DNA of 58,651 nt, taken from positions 17,477-76,127 of the forward strand of contig MU657186.1 in assembly GCA_026770575.1 (NCBI GenBank), in the 5' to 3' direction. Under the pieces are notes generated by a model. The model searched no databases and had not been told where the DNA came from. It saw only the letters and a program-made list of their open reading frames with translations. Every line of letters begins with the position of its first letter. The first letter of the stretch is position 1. Origin of the DNA: Pelagophyceae sp. CCMP2097. Lineage: Eukaryota; Sar; Pelagophyceae. Shown here piece after piece: positions 30,691-41,043 of the stretch. The translations under genes and the position numbers were made by a program.

Positions 30691-31748
30691 ATGGTCCAGC
30701 GACTGCGCGTCGTGCTGGCCGCGCTGCTCTGCGCGTCGGCCGGCGCGGTCACGAAGCTGGCGCCGTCGAGCGCGCCGCGGCGCCCGGGAAACGCGTCGTA
30801 GACCTCTCTGAGACGGGATCCCGCTAGGCGCCGTCGTCGCGGCGCTGCGACGAGCGCACGACGCCGTGGCGCAGCACGAGGCCGCCGTCGACGCTGGCGA
30901 CGTCGTCGACACGCTCGGCGCGAAGTGCGTTTGCGTCGCTCTATGAGGATACCGCGTCGTGCCCGCGTCCGACGCGACGACGACTGAAGGCTCGGCTCCA
31001 TCTCCGCCGACTCTTTGAAGTATTTCGACGCCAACGCGGACCTCCAGCTCTGCCAGGACGACGAACGGTGCGGCCAAGCCCGCGCCGGAGGGAGGATGGC
31101 GTCGTCTGCGCGTCGGTCCCGAAATGTCGCGCTAGGGCGCACCTCTCGGACCTCGTCGAGGCGCGCCTCGAGCTGGTTTATGCCAAGCAGCTGCGGCTGC
31201 TGCGCGAGTCTTGCCTGGCGCGCGCGAAAGCGGCGCCAGCTGCGGAAGCAGGGTACGAGCTACACTCATCCATCGACGATGACTTCATCGCCGCCGCGCG
31301 CGAGGCATCTATGCCTGGTTCGGCGTGGGACTGCGCTGCCGAGCGCACGGCTCTGGGCGAGGCGCTGCACCAGTTGTGCGGCCAGCGCAAGCGGTCCGCG
31401 GACGCGCAGTGCACGGCCGCGACGCAACAGGCAAATTATCTTTCCCTCTACCGCGCCTACGCCTCCCAAATCCAGCAGCTCCAGCAGCAGCAGTACTCCC
31501 AGAGCCCGCCGTGAGACCCCTTTGGTGCTGTGGGCGAAAGACCGCCTCGACCTTTGGCGCGCAGGCTCAACGCCGCCTTCAACTACCGCGTCGCGGGCAC
31601 GGACATCAACCTCGCCGGCGGCTACCAGCAGGGCAAGGCGTCGCTGCAGGTGACTTCGGTGGACGACGATACGATCATCTCCGGCGATCCCGTGCAGATC
31701 GTGGCCGTGCCGTCCGTCGGCAACGTCGGACTCTCGCTCAACCTCTGA
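30691..31748 (+). CDS. Secreted or ER-routed protein of unknown function
   Basis: I do not recognise the family. ATG 30691 starts a good signal peptide (MVQRLRVVLAALLCASAGAV), without the plastid phenylalanine. Downstream exons: VVAALRRAHDAVAQHEAAVD..., DSLKYFDANADLQLCQDDER joined in frame by gtgcgg...gctag to AHLSDLVEARLELVYAKQLR, then a helical Cys-containing stretch (LRESCLARAKAAPAAEAGY; AWDCAAERTALGEALHQLC) ending in a Gln-rich IQQLQQQQYSQSP. The last exon is beta-rich: AAFNYRVAGTDINLAGGY and VGNVGLSLNL before the stop. The helical hairpin plus beta tail recalls surface or lumenal proteins. The join after the first exon and the one near 31515-31555 are not resolved. Confidence 0.55.
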
Positions 31749-32890
31749 GCGCGCCGATCATAAAGCCTTCTTTGCCACTGGGGACGGCCGACGCGTCTCG
31801 TGGGACGTCGCAGGAAGCGCCGTCGAAAAGGACGGTCGCGGCCGCCGAAACGGGCGGGCCCTACTTTTGGACGGGGTGCGTCCCAGATCGGCGGGGTGCG
31901 ACCCAGATCGACGGCGGCGGCGTTGAATGGTTCCCCAGAGCGCGCGCCCTTCCGTCGTGCGTCGGCGGTGAAGCACGCGGACCGGTTCTGCTGGGTCCGG
32001 AGCCGCATCGCCGAGACCCGCGATGGCCTTTGTCGAGGCGCGGCACCCGGGTTTTCGCGGCGCGGACATCCAAGGAGCGGGGCTCCTGACCGACTGGTGC
32101 GTCGCGGCCCAGGGGGTGCACCTCGTCGAGTTCCTTGCCACGACGTGCTCCGGCGTCGCCTGCTGCGCTCCAACGCCCGCTCGGCGAGGCGCCGCGTCCA
32201 AGTGTCGGCCGACCGAGACCGCGCCGCGTAATCCAGGCGAGGCGCGGCGACGCCAGGGTGGCACCGCCACGGGTCGCTCGCGAGTTTGATGCTCGGTTCG
32301 TCGAAGGACGAAATCATTGCGCGAAAATCGTTGCACGATTTCTGTGGACGAGAGAAGTTGAAAATTTACGACCCTTTCGAAATTTCTAGAACGTCACTCA
32401 ACCCATTTCAATCGTATGAAAATCAAGATTATTGCCCCTACAAATTTTTAAAAAATCAATCCACGATTTTCATGAGGGTTTATACGGAACTTTGGTGTCT
32501 CAACAATAATTACCGCTTTCATTTTTCGCGCCCCATTTCGAGTGGTTCCGAGTGGTTCCGAGCAGTGCTGAAGTCAAAAGGCCTGGGGAAATTTCCAAAA
32601 TCAATTAACTAATTAATTATTAAATATTCTGACGGGGGAGTCTGCTGTCCGGAATTTTTAAATATCCGGAAACCCAAATATACACCCGAAAATATCGGAA
32701 ATGGGGTCCATAACCTTGATTTTATATGAAATTAAATATTTCTGAACTTTTGTGTGGCTTTTAAAAATTGACTCACTTTTGGCGATATTCGAGAATAATT
32801 ACTTAAAATAAAGGTTGATTTCAGCACTGTTCCGGCCGAGTGGTTGAACTGCCAGTGTGGTTCAGGGGCAGCTATACGCGCGTGGCCAGT
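31749..32890. other. Intergenic region with repeat copy and an AT-richer segment
   Basis: No supported gene. 31850-31925 carries a copy of a dispersed repeat (see 33940). From about 32286 to 32840 the composition switches to AT-rich DNA with TTAATTAATTATTAAAT (32603-32620) and CCGGAATTTTTAAATATCCGG (32650-32672). Frames here are short. Confidence 0.5.
31845..31925. repeat. Copy A of dispersed intergenic repeat
   Basis: It contains GGCGGGCCCTAC, GACGGGGTGCG, GGGGTGCGACCCAGATCGAC and GATCGACGGCGGCGGCGTTG in tandem. The same blocks in the same order recur at 33935-34050, 2 kb away, so this is a duplicated element rather than chance GC richness. Confidence 0.6.
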
Positions 32891-33738
32891 ATGATGAGCG
32901 TCGCGCGCCTGTGGGCCGCGGCGATGATCGTCGCGGTTGCGTCGGCGGAGCAGTATTCGTCGGAAGGTCGCCGGGCCTGCGAGGAGGAGGAGCGGGCTTG
33001 GATGTCGCGGATTGTTGGGAACAACAAGGCCATCCTCGGCGCCTTCCCGCACAAGCGCTGTGGCGGCCTCTTCGTCGAGTGCGGCGCCAACAACAGCGCC
33101 AACTCCATCACCAACGACCTCGAGCGCAACGTCGGCTGGAAAGGCCTCTGCGCGCGTACGCGGCGTCCAAAGGCGCCCTCGGAATTGCGCGCAGGGTCGC
33201 CCTGAGCACGACATTTTAGGTCGAGGCGGCGCCGTCGCACTTTAAGATGCTGCAGAAGAACCGGCCTCAGTGCGAGAACCACAACGTGGCGCTGTGGCAC
33301 GAAAGGGCGACCATGGTCTTCCGCGAGTACGACGGCGGCCTGAAGGACCACTCCGGCTTCGACGCCATGCGCCCGCCCGAATCCTGGGCCAGCCTCGAGG
33401 CGGCGCACCCCCGCGCGCGCCGCACGGACCACGAGGTCGCGGCGCGGCCCCTCGTCGACCTCCTCGGCGGCCGGACGACCATCGACTTTTTCTCACTCGA
33501 CGTCGAGGGCGCCGAGCTGGCCATTCTGCGGGCCTTCCCCTTTGACGTCGTCACTGTGGAGGTTTGGTTCATCGAGTCGAACAAGTTGGATCGGAACGCG
33601 CTTGTCGACTTTATGCACGGCAAGAGCTACGCCTGCCACCACGTCGACGGCGTCAACACGCTCTGCAAGCACCGCAACGCCGCGGGGCGGGCTCTGCAAG
33701 GGATCCGAAGGGCCGTGAAAGCGCACTGGACAGAGTAA
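32891..33738 (+). CDS. FkbM-type methyltransferase, secretory
   Basis: Two exons (32891-33151 and 33220-33738) give 259 residues. A signal peptide (MMSVARLWAAAMIVAVASA) leads into the FkbM methyltransferase fold: the S-adenosylmethionine-binding region FVECGANNSANS, NVGWKGLC-VEAAPSHFKML across the splice, NRPQCENHNVALW, and IDFFSLDVEGAELAILRAFP followed by VVTVEVWFIESN. The two halves only join in frame if the intron is GC-AG (33152-33219, gcgcgt...tttag); every GT donor nearby breaks the frame or deletes the conserved GWKGLC. Such enzymes usually O-methylate sugars or small molecules, here presumably in the Golgi or secretory pathway. Confidence 0.82.
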
Positions 33739-33934
33739 AGCACTTGCAACTTTGAACAAACCCCACGCGTGGACGCGCCGAGGAAAGACCGCCGGCTGGC
33801 AAAAGGCTCGAACTCGCGAATTCGGGGCGAAGGACGCCGTCGCTCCGGACCCCGCGACCCGCACGCGTCCTGAACGGTCCGTCGTGGACGAGGCAGCAAG
33901 CTTCCGTCGAGGACGCTCGCGGCCGCCGCGATGG

Positions 33935-34050
33935 GCGGGGACTACAGATCGACGAGGTGCGTCCTATAGATCGACGGGGTGCGACAGCGGGCCCTATAGA
34001 TCGACGGGTGGTGACGGCGGGCCCTATCGACGGCGGCGGCGTTGGGTGGT
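33935..34050. repeat. Copy B of dispersed intergenic repeat
   Basis: It contains GATCGACGAGGTGCGTCC, TATAGATCGACGGGGTGCGAC, GCGGGCCCTATAGATCGACGG, a further GCGGGCCCTATC and the terminal CGACGGCGGCGGCGTTGGG. It shares block order with 31845-31925. Internal 25-30 bp units are themselves repeated (GATCGACGGGGTGCG type). Confidence 0.65.
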
Positions 34051-34265
34051 TGGATCGCGCGTCGAAAGCGGGTCCATATGCGTGCTCAACTTTCCAGAAC
34101 CCGTGTGAAGACTCAGAGCAGATATTGAAAAGTTGGCTCCGAAAAACTCCGGCCAATCTCGGCGAAGGGGTTTGTCTGTGCAGGTTCGTCGACACTGAAA
34201 GGCTCCATTCCTTTAAGCGACAGCCGCGCCCCCGCACTCCGCGACGCCGATTCGGCGCCCCGACC

Positions 34266-35483
34266 ATGCTGGCCGTCTTCGTCGCCTTGGCGGCGCTCTC
34301 GCGTGCGTTTTGCTGGGCCTTAAGTGGGTTTGGCTCCTCGGACGGCGGCTCTAGGCGCGAGTGGCTATGCGGCGCGGCTGCCGACGGCGCGGCGGAATCT
34401 GTCGCCGCGGTCGCCACGCGCAGGGATGCGGACCTGCCCGCAAATGTCGCCCGTCTCGACTCCCGCCGTCTCCCAAGCGCGGTGCGAACATCGCGCGGGC
34501 ACCCACTCGCATCCCGGCCGTCGTAGAGACGCGTCGCTGGCTGTATATGTATCCCACGGCCCCGCCTCAGGATCGTGCAGCAGAAGGAGGAGATCCGTCG
34601 GCTGGAGTCGGATTTGGCGGTGCTGCACAGGACACTGAAGGAGGAGCAGCGGAATTACGACTCCATCGTCCAAGTCAAGGGGCCGTCGAAACCCGCGCCC
34701 GGCAGAGGCCCCGGCCCTGGAGAGGGAAATTCCCATCAAAGCGCCGCCTCGCATCCCCCAAAGCGCCGCCCAAACGCCGACGCGCGCCACGTGAGCGCCT
34801 CGCCGAACAGGACGTATCGCGACACGACGCAGCGGTCCATCATCAAGGCGCTCGGGTGGCGCATCACGGCGGGGGCGATTACGTTTGCGTCTTCTTATTA
34901 TTTCACGCGCAATCTGAAACTCGCGCTGAAAATCGTCGCCTCGGACTTCCTCTCAAAATCCGGGTGAGTGCCCTCCTTCTGTGATGCGACCGCTTGCCAC
35001 GGGCACTCGGCCGTCTTTCGAATCTCGAGCTTTCTCGAAGCTTAAAACGCGCGCGGCGAAATCGCGCTTCATAGGACCATGTTCATCGGCGAGCGCCTCT
35101 TCAACAAGGTCAAGGTGGGCCGCAGCTCCGGCGGCGAATCCTTCGGCCGTGAGTCTCGACGCGGCGTTTGGGCCGACTGGATTCGGCGATGGACGCGCGG
35201 GCCGCGTCATCAAACGCTCTAGGCTCCGTCATCAAGGCTTTGATCTGGCGGGCCATCGCCGTCGTCAACACGATGATGGTCTCTGGCTTCTTGAGCGGGA
35301 GCATCGGCATGGCCGGCAAGATCGCATCGTGCGTTTTGTCCGCGAGCGCGACTGCGCGTCCTCAAACGCCCCCACAGGTCCGACGCCCTCTTCAAGACGA
35401 CGCTGATGGTCTTCTACGACCAGTGCTGGAACCGGATAGACTGGGGCAAGGAGCTGGAAAACGTCGACGGCGACGGCATCTAA
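34266..35483 (+). CDS. Double-DUF2061 membrane protein, possibly plastid-targeted
   Basis: Five exons (34266-34519, 34571-34963, 35075-35148, 35223-35328, 35378-35483) join in frame to 310 residues. The N-terminus MLAVFVALAALSRAFCWAL is a signal peptide with a phenylalanine at the likely cleavage point, an ASAFAP-like plastid signal. A short coiled coil (QQKEEIRRLESDLAVLHRTL) and a Pro-rich linker follow. Two DUF2061 units come next: RSIIKALGWRITAGAITFAS with YYFTRNLKLALKI, and RSVIKALIWRAIAVVNTMM with GSIGMAGKI; each has the conserved K-x-L-x-W-R start and a membrane hairpin. Each ends with a stretch equivalent to the family's aromatic tail (MFIGERLF; LMVFYDQCWNRIDWG). The function of DUF2061 is unknown. 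Bacterial members are single-unit proteins, so this is an internal duplication. Confidence 0.8.
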
Positions 35484-35825
35484 TCCTGCGGCCATGTCTC
35501 ATCCCGCGGCCACGTCGAACCGTGCGGCACTTCCTACGACGGCGAAATGCAGTCCTTTGGCGTCTCGCGTGCCCCAGCCCGTTCGCATATCCCAGTCCGC
35601 CGCCCGCGAGGGCCGTGTATCTCACCACGGCGCTTTTATAACGAACGGGCGACTTTATGATGGTCCCTTTTCTTGACAAGCCCTCGGGGGTTGTCGCGCT
35701 ACGCACTCTCGGCCTGCTTGATAGTCCCAAAACACAACACCCCCATCACGACCCCAGCAGCACTGGACAGCCTTGATCAAACGAAACAGGCGACTTTACG
35801 ATGAAGCGCCCTTATCACAAAAGCC
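35484..35825. other. Short spacer between convergent genes
   Basis: No gene. It holds an imperfect direct repeat: CGAACGGGCGACTTTATGATGG (about 35642) and CGAAACAGGCGACTTTACGATGA (about 35781), each followed by an AAGCCC block. Confidence 0.4.
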
Positions 35826-37593
35826 CTACATGTCCTCCTCGTCGTCTTCGGGCTCCGAGTCCTCAAAGGGTGCCTCTGCCTCTGCGAACTTGACAGAGTC
35901 CAGGAGCTCGTCGAGCTTGATGTGCTCGTCGTGCTCGCCCTCGTGCGGGTCGAGGTCATCGTCGTTGACGTCATCCGAGATCTTGAACATGCCAATCTTG
36001 CTTCGCATCTCCTTGTCCGACTCCAACTGCTGCAGGAAGATCTCGTAGTCCTGCTCGCGCTTGGCCGCGTCTGCCTTTGAGTTTCCGTTTTTAAACTCGT
36101 CGGCGTCCTGCGCGTTCAGCGAACGGAGCTTCCACTTGCGCTTGCGCCTTTCCGTGCCGCCGTCGTCGCCGTTGATCTTCGTCGGCGCCTTGCGCACGAG
36201 GACGACGTCGGGGACATCGGAGACGCCCTCCAAGGAGTTCGCCGAAGCGAGGTTCGCCGCGCGCAGGTCGTAGCCCAAAACCTCGTCGCCGGCGCGGAGC
36301 AGAGCGCCCATGTGCGTCGCCACCGTGATCTGGTCGTCGTTGACGCCGAGGTCGCTGCTGCGCGCCAGCGTGACGTCTGCCACGAAGCCCTTGCCGAGGC
36401 GAGGGCCCTCGCGCTTCGGCTGCTCGTTGCGCCGGCGCTTCTTCTTGTTCAGCGAGACCTGGTCCTTTGCCACTTCTTGAACAGCGTCCTCGCAGATGGA
36501 CTTTGCGCTGCGCCTCTTCGGGGCCGCATAAACGCGCGGCTCGACGTCCAGCACGATGAACGACGTCAGCTGCCGGGCAGTGATCATCACCGACGGCTCG
36601 TGCTTCCAGTAAGCTAAAGCCGTCATCTCGGCGATCTGGCCCGTTTGCGGCTCCACGATTCGGACTTCCGAGTTGACGGACCGCACGAGGACGACGCGCT
36701 TGATGTCGCCGAGGTGCTTGGCCGTGCGAGCATCTAAAAGCACAAGGTCGTCCTTGCACGCCGGGGCGAGCTCGACCAGCGAAGTGTACTGGTGGTTGAA
36801 GATGTTGGACTTGTCGTCTTGCGACACGAGCTTCTTGGAAGTGAGAGTCTTCGTCGGGACTTCCGCCTCTAGAAACGTCACAAATCTCATCGCGTCGTTC
36901 TTCTCCTTGAAGAAAAAGTCCAGGCCGTCGCGAAACTGCTCGATCTTCACCGCGCTGCGCTGGGCGTCGTGCTTTAACACGACTTGTTCTAGGTAGAAGA
37001 ACGTGCGCTTGTGCTCCACGCGCTGCCGCACTTGCACCGAAGCCTTCCAGGCCATGGACGCAAACTGCGCGGCGCAGTCGGCGCACTGCAGGTTGCGCAC
37101 GACGAGCTCGACGGGCAGGATCTGCTGCAGGACGGCGCCGTTGTAGACTTCCTTTTGGACAGTGAGGCGCAATTTGAGACGCATCGCGTGCGGTTCCGTC
37201 CAGACCCAGGCGGCGTCGGCGACTTTCACGCGCTTCAGGCCCTTGATCTTCTTCAGGCAGAGGGCCATGAGCTCCTTGGACTCGAGCTCCGTGGCCAGCC
37301 AGGCGTGCGCCGTGTTCCCAGTCTGGTAACGCCCGCAGCGACGGCACCGGTGCACCGAACCCGTGCACGCCACGCCGTCCGTGATGTTCACGCGCGCGCG
37401 CAGGCCTAGCGCCGGGTTTGAGGGACAGCCGCATCGCGCGTCTTTGTTGGAAGAACACGGCCTCGAGGAATGGACGCCGCGGCTTACAGGAGACGCAGGT
37501 CGACGTCGGGTTCACCGCCGTGTCGATGTCCACGCCGCACTCGCAGCACACCATCACGCCGACACGGCTGCCCGAGGCCGAGAGGGTCGCCAT
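35826..37593 (-). CDS. NMD3: 60S ribosomal export adaptor NMD3
   Basis: Two exons (37488-37593 and 35826-37405; intron 82 nt) give 561 residues. The N-terminus has the paired zinc motifs: MVCCECGVDI ... TCVSC-LRARVNITDGV (joined over the intron) and HRCRRCGRYQ, with NLQCADCAAQF further on. Other NMD3 hallmarks are ELMALCLKKIKGLKRVKV, AAWVWTEPHAMRLKLRL, VQKEVYNGAVLQQ, FFFKEKNDAMRFVTFLEAEV and SNIFNHQYTSLVELAP. The C-terminal third has the beta domain and acidic stretches near the end, where yeast and human NMD3 carry NES and NLS signals. NMD3 binds the 60S subunit in the nucleus and recruits Crm1 for export. Length fits the family (about 500-520, with a slightly longer tail). Confidence 0.96.
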
Positions 37594-37833
37594 CCTCGCG
37601 GCTCTCTCGGAAGTTATCGCTCGAGCGAGTGTATTCCAAAATCGGGATTTGTTCGGAATCCGGATCGAGGAGGCCCCCCGAGGACGCCGACGTCTCGAGC
37701 ACTGGCACACGACGATCCGGCCGCAACAGTGATGCAGTTCACCCCCAAGTCCCGCGCGGGCCGCGTCGAAGGGACGAGGTCCAAGGCCCAAGTACAAAGA
37801 CGCCCTCGTCCTGGTCCTTTCTTAGGGCGGCGG

Positions 37834-40321
37834 TCACCTCTGCAGTTTGTTCTCAATGTCGTAGACCAACGACTTGATGAGCTGCGTGCCGTTGACGATG
37901 TTCGTCGTGGCGACTACGATTTGGTACGGAAACGCGGGTTGGAGCGAGAGGAAGCGAAACGCCGCAATCTCGGCGTACGTCACTCCACCCACGTAGTACA
38001 CCAACATGACGGGCTTGGCGCCGCCGTTGCGCGCGGCCGGCGGCTTCGCGGCGTGCGCGGGCGAGTAGTGGAGCTTTGCGGATTGTTGACGGAGGAGCGC
38101 CGCCAGAGCGTCGCGGTCGTAGTCCCTCGGCGAATACTCGAGCGCGGGCCCCGGCAGCAGGGGCAGCGCGGATGCGATGCCGTGCCAGCCGTGCGCGCGG
38201 CCCATGAGCTCGATGAGCCTCGCGGCGAGCGGCGCGTAGCCGGACGAGACGTAGGCGATGTCTCCCGGCTCGTGCGGGTCCACGTCGTCGACGATGAGCC
38301 TCAAAGCTTTGCGCAGCGAATTAAACGGCGAGGCATTGGCGTCGCCGCCGAGGAGCGCGGAGACGCCGTCGCGGCGGTGGCGCAGCAGGCCCACCTTTTC
38401 CAACTGGTGCAGCGTCCCAACGAGCTCAAACCCGTACGTGTGCAGCACCTGCCTCCTGAAGCCGTCGTACTTGGCCGTGCGCAGTCCCCCGGCGGTCAAC
38501 GACTGCAAACAAAGCATGCGCAGAAAAAACATGGGCGGCTCCTGCGTGGCGACGAGGTCTTCTAAAGCCTCGTACGCCGCGTCGCCTTCTAATAAAGATC
38601 TCTCCGTGTGCCAGCGCGCGCGAAAGTCGCGGGAGTGCGTCGTCTTGTTCACCGCCTCGGTGAGGTTGATGTGCGTCTGCAGCGATTTGTAGTTTTGCGT
38701 CAGGCCGGGGATGGACTTGACAAAGTCGTGGATGTCCGTGATGGAGGCATCTTTTTTGGACCGAAACGAGTCGTACGAGCCGCGGATCTGCTTGGCGCGC
38801 TCGCCGAGGTGCGTGCCAAGGTGCTCTACGTTCAAGTCGCGGACCTCTGCGTAAAGCTTGTCGTTGGAATTGAGAGTGACCGAGAAGGACTCGTTTGGAG
38901 TCGTCAGAGGAGTTCTCAGACCTTCTAAATCGTCCTTCGCTGGCTTCTTCGAGGCGTCGTCCTCCGCGCCAATAATCTCCCGCGAGACGCGGACGCACGC
39001 GTTCTTGATGCCGCCCAGCAGCTCGTCCAGCAAACCTTCGTACGTCAGCGGCGTCACCATGGGCGTCACCAAATCGACTTCTCGGTCGATCAAAACAAGA
39101 GCCGAAATGCAGCGCTTCGACCACGCCTCGTCCTCCTCGTCGGCTTCGTCTTGCGGGGCGACGGACCCAAAGGGCCCGTTTGCCGCGCCGGCGCGGCCGC
39201 GGCCGCGGCGCTTCGCCGCCGCCGCCTTGGCGTGGGCGCGCGCCAGCCTTTCCGCGACGCCCGCGGCGGCGGGGCCGAGGGCGCGCACGGTCTCGGGGAC
39301 GCCGAAGAAGTGCTCCAGTTTGAGAATGGACTGCACGACGAATTCGAGCCTAGGGCAAAGGCCTCGACGAGGCTCCGGGGGGGGGCGATCTTCCCTCCGG
39401 CGTGCACCGAGTGCCGCTCGCGCCTCTGTCACCACGCCGTCGACCGGGGTTGCCGCCGGGGCGCGGCCTCGCGCGTGGTGTTGTCGCCGTGGACTTTTAA
39501 ATCACAAAAGCAATTGTCCAAGTCCATCGACAAGACGTCTTTGTCCAGCGCCACCAAGTCGAGGTGGAACTCGCCGACGCTGACGTATGGCAGCACACCC
39601 TCGTCTTCCAAGATCTGCTCGCAGACCAACGTCTTGCGCGGGACCATGTAGACGTGGTGCCGCAGCGGCCGCCCCGCGCCGCCGCACTCACCGCGCCGTA
39701 GGGCCGCCTTGACGTGCTGCGCGACGGCGTGGGCGTGCGCGACGGTGGCTCGGACGACGTAAACGACGTGGTCCGGCTCAGCCCCGGCCTCGAAGTCGCC
39801 CAGCTCCGAGCGCAGCTCGCGGAAGTGTACAACGCCTGCGTTCGGACTCCGACGAAGAACCCTTCTTTCCAAGACCGTCTTTCGGGAACCTCTATCGTCG
39901 ACGGCGGCGGCGGAGCGACGCACCGTTGTCGCGCAAGATTTTCGCGCCCTCGACGAGGACGTGGTTCAGCCGGCTGCCGAGCGAGGCGTCCAGGACGAGG
40001 CACTTCGTCCCCGCCTGCGCGGGGGCGTGCGAGGCCGCCGTCGTCCTTCAGAGCTCTCGTCGGTCAGACGCGCCGCAACTTTCAAAGCCCGCATGGCATT
40101 TCATCCAAAGTGCATCTCACGAGGGCGTCGAGGATTTCGACGAGCTCGGCCTTGTTGTCGTCGCGGAGGAGCTGCAGGTCGAGGGCGGCGCCGACGAGGT
40201 TGCAAGCCTTTAGAGGCGGCGCGGCGCCGACCCCGGCCTTGGCGCCGGCCTTGCCCTTCTGCGCCGGCGGCGGGCCCGCGGACGCAGACGCGTCGCCGGG
40301 CAGGCGCGGGAGGTCCATCAT
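37834..40321 (-). CDS. VPS33: Sec1/Munc18 family protein VPS33
   Basis: Four exons (40121-40321, 39924-40014, 39445-39835, 37834-39349; introns 88-106 nt) join in frame to 732 residues. The N-terminus has LRDDNKAELVEILDAL-AGTKCLVLDASLGSRLN, the SM-family start. It continues with VLVEGAKILRDNG, HHVYMVPRKTLVCEQILEDE, GEFHLDLVALDKDVLSMDL, LIDREVDLVTPMVTPLTYEG, LNSNDKLYAEVRDLNVEHLG and KPVMLVYYVGGVTYAEIAAF with RFLS. VLIDREVDLVTP and VYYVGGVTYAEIAALRFLS-like blocks point to VPS33 rather than Sly1, Vps45 or Sec1. It is the SNARE-binding subunit of the HOPS/CORVET tethers that drive fusion at endosomes and vacuoles. Confidence 0.93.
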
Positions 40322-40611
40322 CGCCGCGCCGCCGAGCACCGCCGCGAGAAGGCCACAAAGCCGCCGAGGGATTTCGGCGAAGGGGTTGGGTGCGGTGACC
40401 AGACAACCGGACTCTTCCTAAGGACTCTGGAGGATGGATCCCTCTCCTGCCAGCGGTCGCTTCCAGACGGGGCCCGGAGGAGGGATCCCTGCCCGCGGGG
40501 TCGTCGATGAGGTCCCTTTTGGTCGTCGAAAAGGCCGCCGCGTACCGACGAAACGTCGCCCAGATGCGCCACACGTTCGCCCGCGTGTTCCCGATAAAGA
40601 CACTTCATAAG

Positions 40612-40911
40612 TTATCGTCTTCGCTGGTCCTTTGGCACGAAGAGGCGCTCCAGCGCGCCGCCACCCACGCGGACGAGGACCATCCAGACGACGACGAAGC
40701 CGCCGAGCGTCGTCGCCGCGTTGACAAAGTCCTGGTACGAGACCTCGTCCTTGAACAGGATGAGGAACGATCCTGAAACGGCGGAGGTCGACGCCCCTTC
40801 TCACAACGCCTTGCTGCCGTCTAGCAAGGGGGACCCTCTCGGAGACGGACCGAGGAAGAGCGCGCCGGCGAAGCCGAGCGACGCCTTGCTGCTGCCGCGG
40901 AGCTTGCCCAT
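40612..40911 (-). CDS. Small two-span membrane protein (73 residues)
   Basis: Two exons (40851-40911 and 40612-40772; intron 78 nt, gtccgt...ttcag). The joined product MGKLRGSSKASLGFAGALF... has one hydrophobic helix at about residues 12-28 (completed across the splice), then FKDEVSYQDFVNAATTLGGF and a second helix (VVVWMVLVRVGGGAL), ending in a basic FVPKDQRRR. Met-Gly at the start also fits N-myristoylation weakly. No family is recognised. It lies head-to-tail with VPS33 (290 bp upstream of its start) and divergent from the coiled-coil gene. The frame-restoring splice and clean hydrophobic pattern make it a likely real gene. Confidence 0.6.
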
Positions 40912-41043
40912 GGGCGGGCCGGCGGGCCGCTTAAGGCCGCGTCCTGCCGCGCGCCGTCGTCGACCGTCGAGGTTCGTCGTGTACGTTCACGCGACGCCAC
41001 TTTTCAGCGATCTTGCGGTTTCTGCCGCGGCGCGAAGGGAGCG

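Noticed and set aside
32829..32880. A tRNA-like start (CCGGCCGAGTGGTTGAACTGCC).
   Set aside because: No anticodon stem, T arm or matching acceptor end can be drawn. The block is in the 5' region of the FkbM gene.
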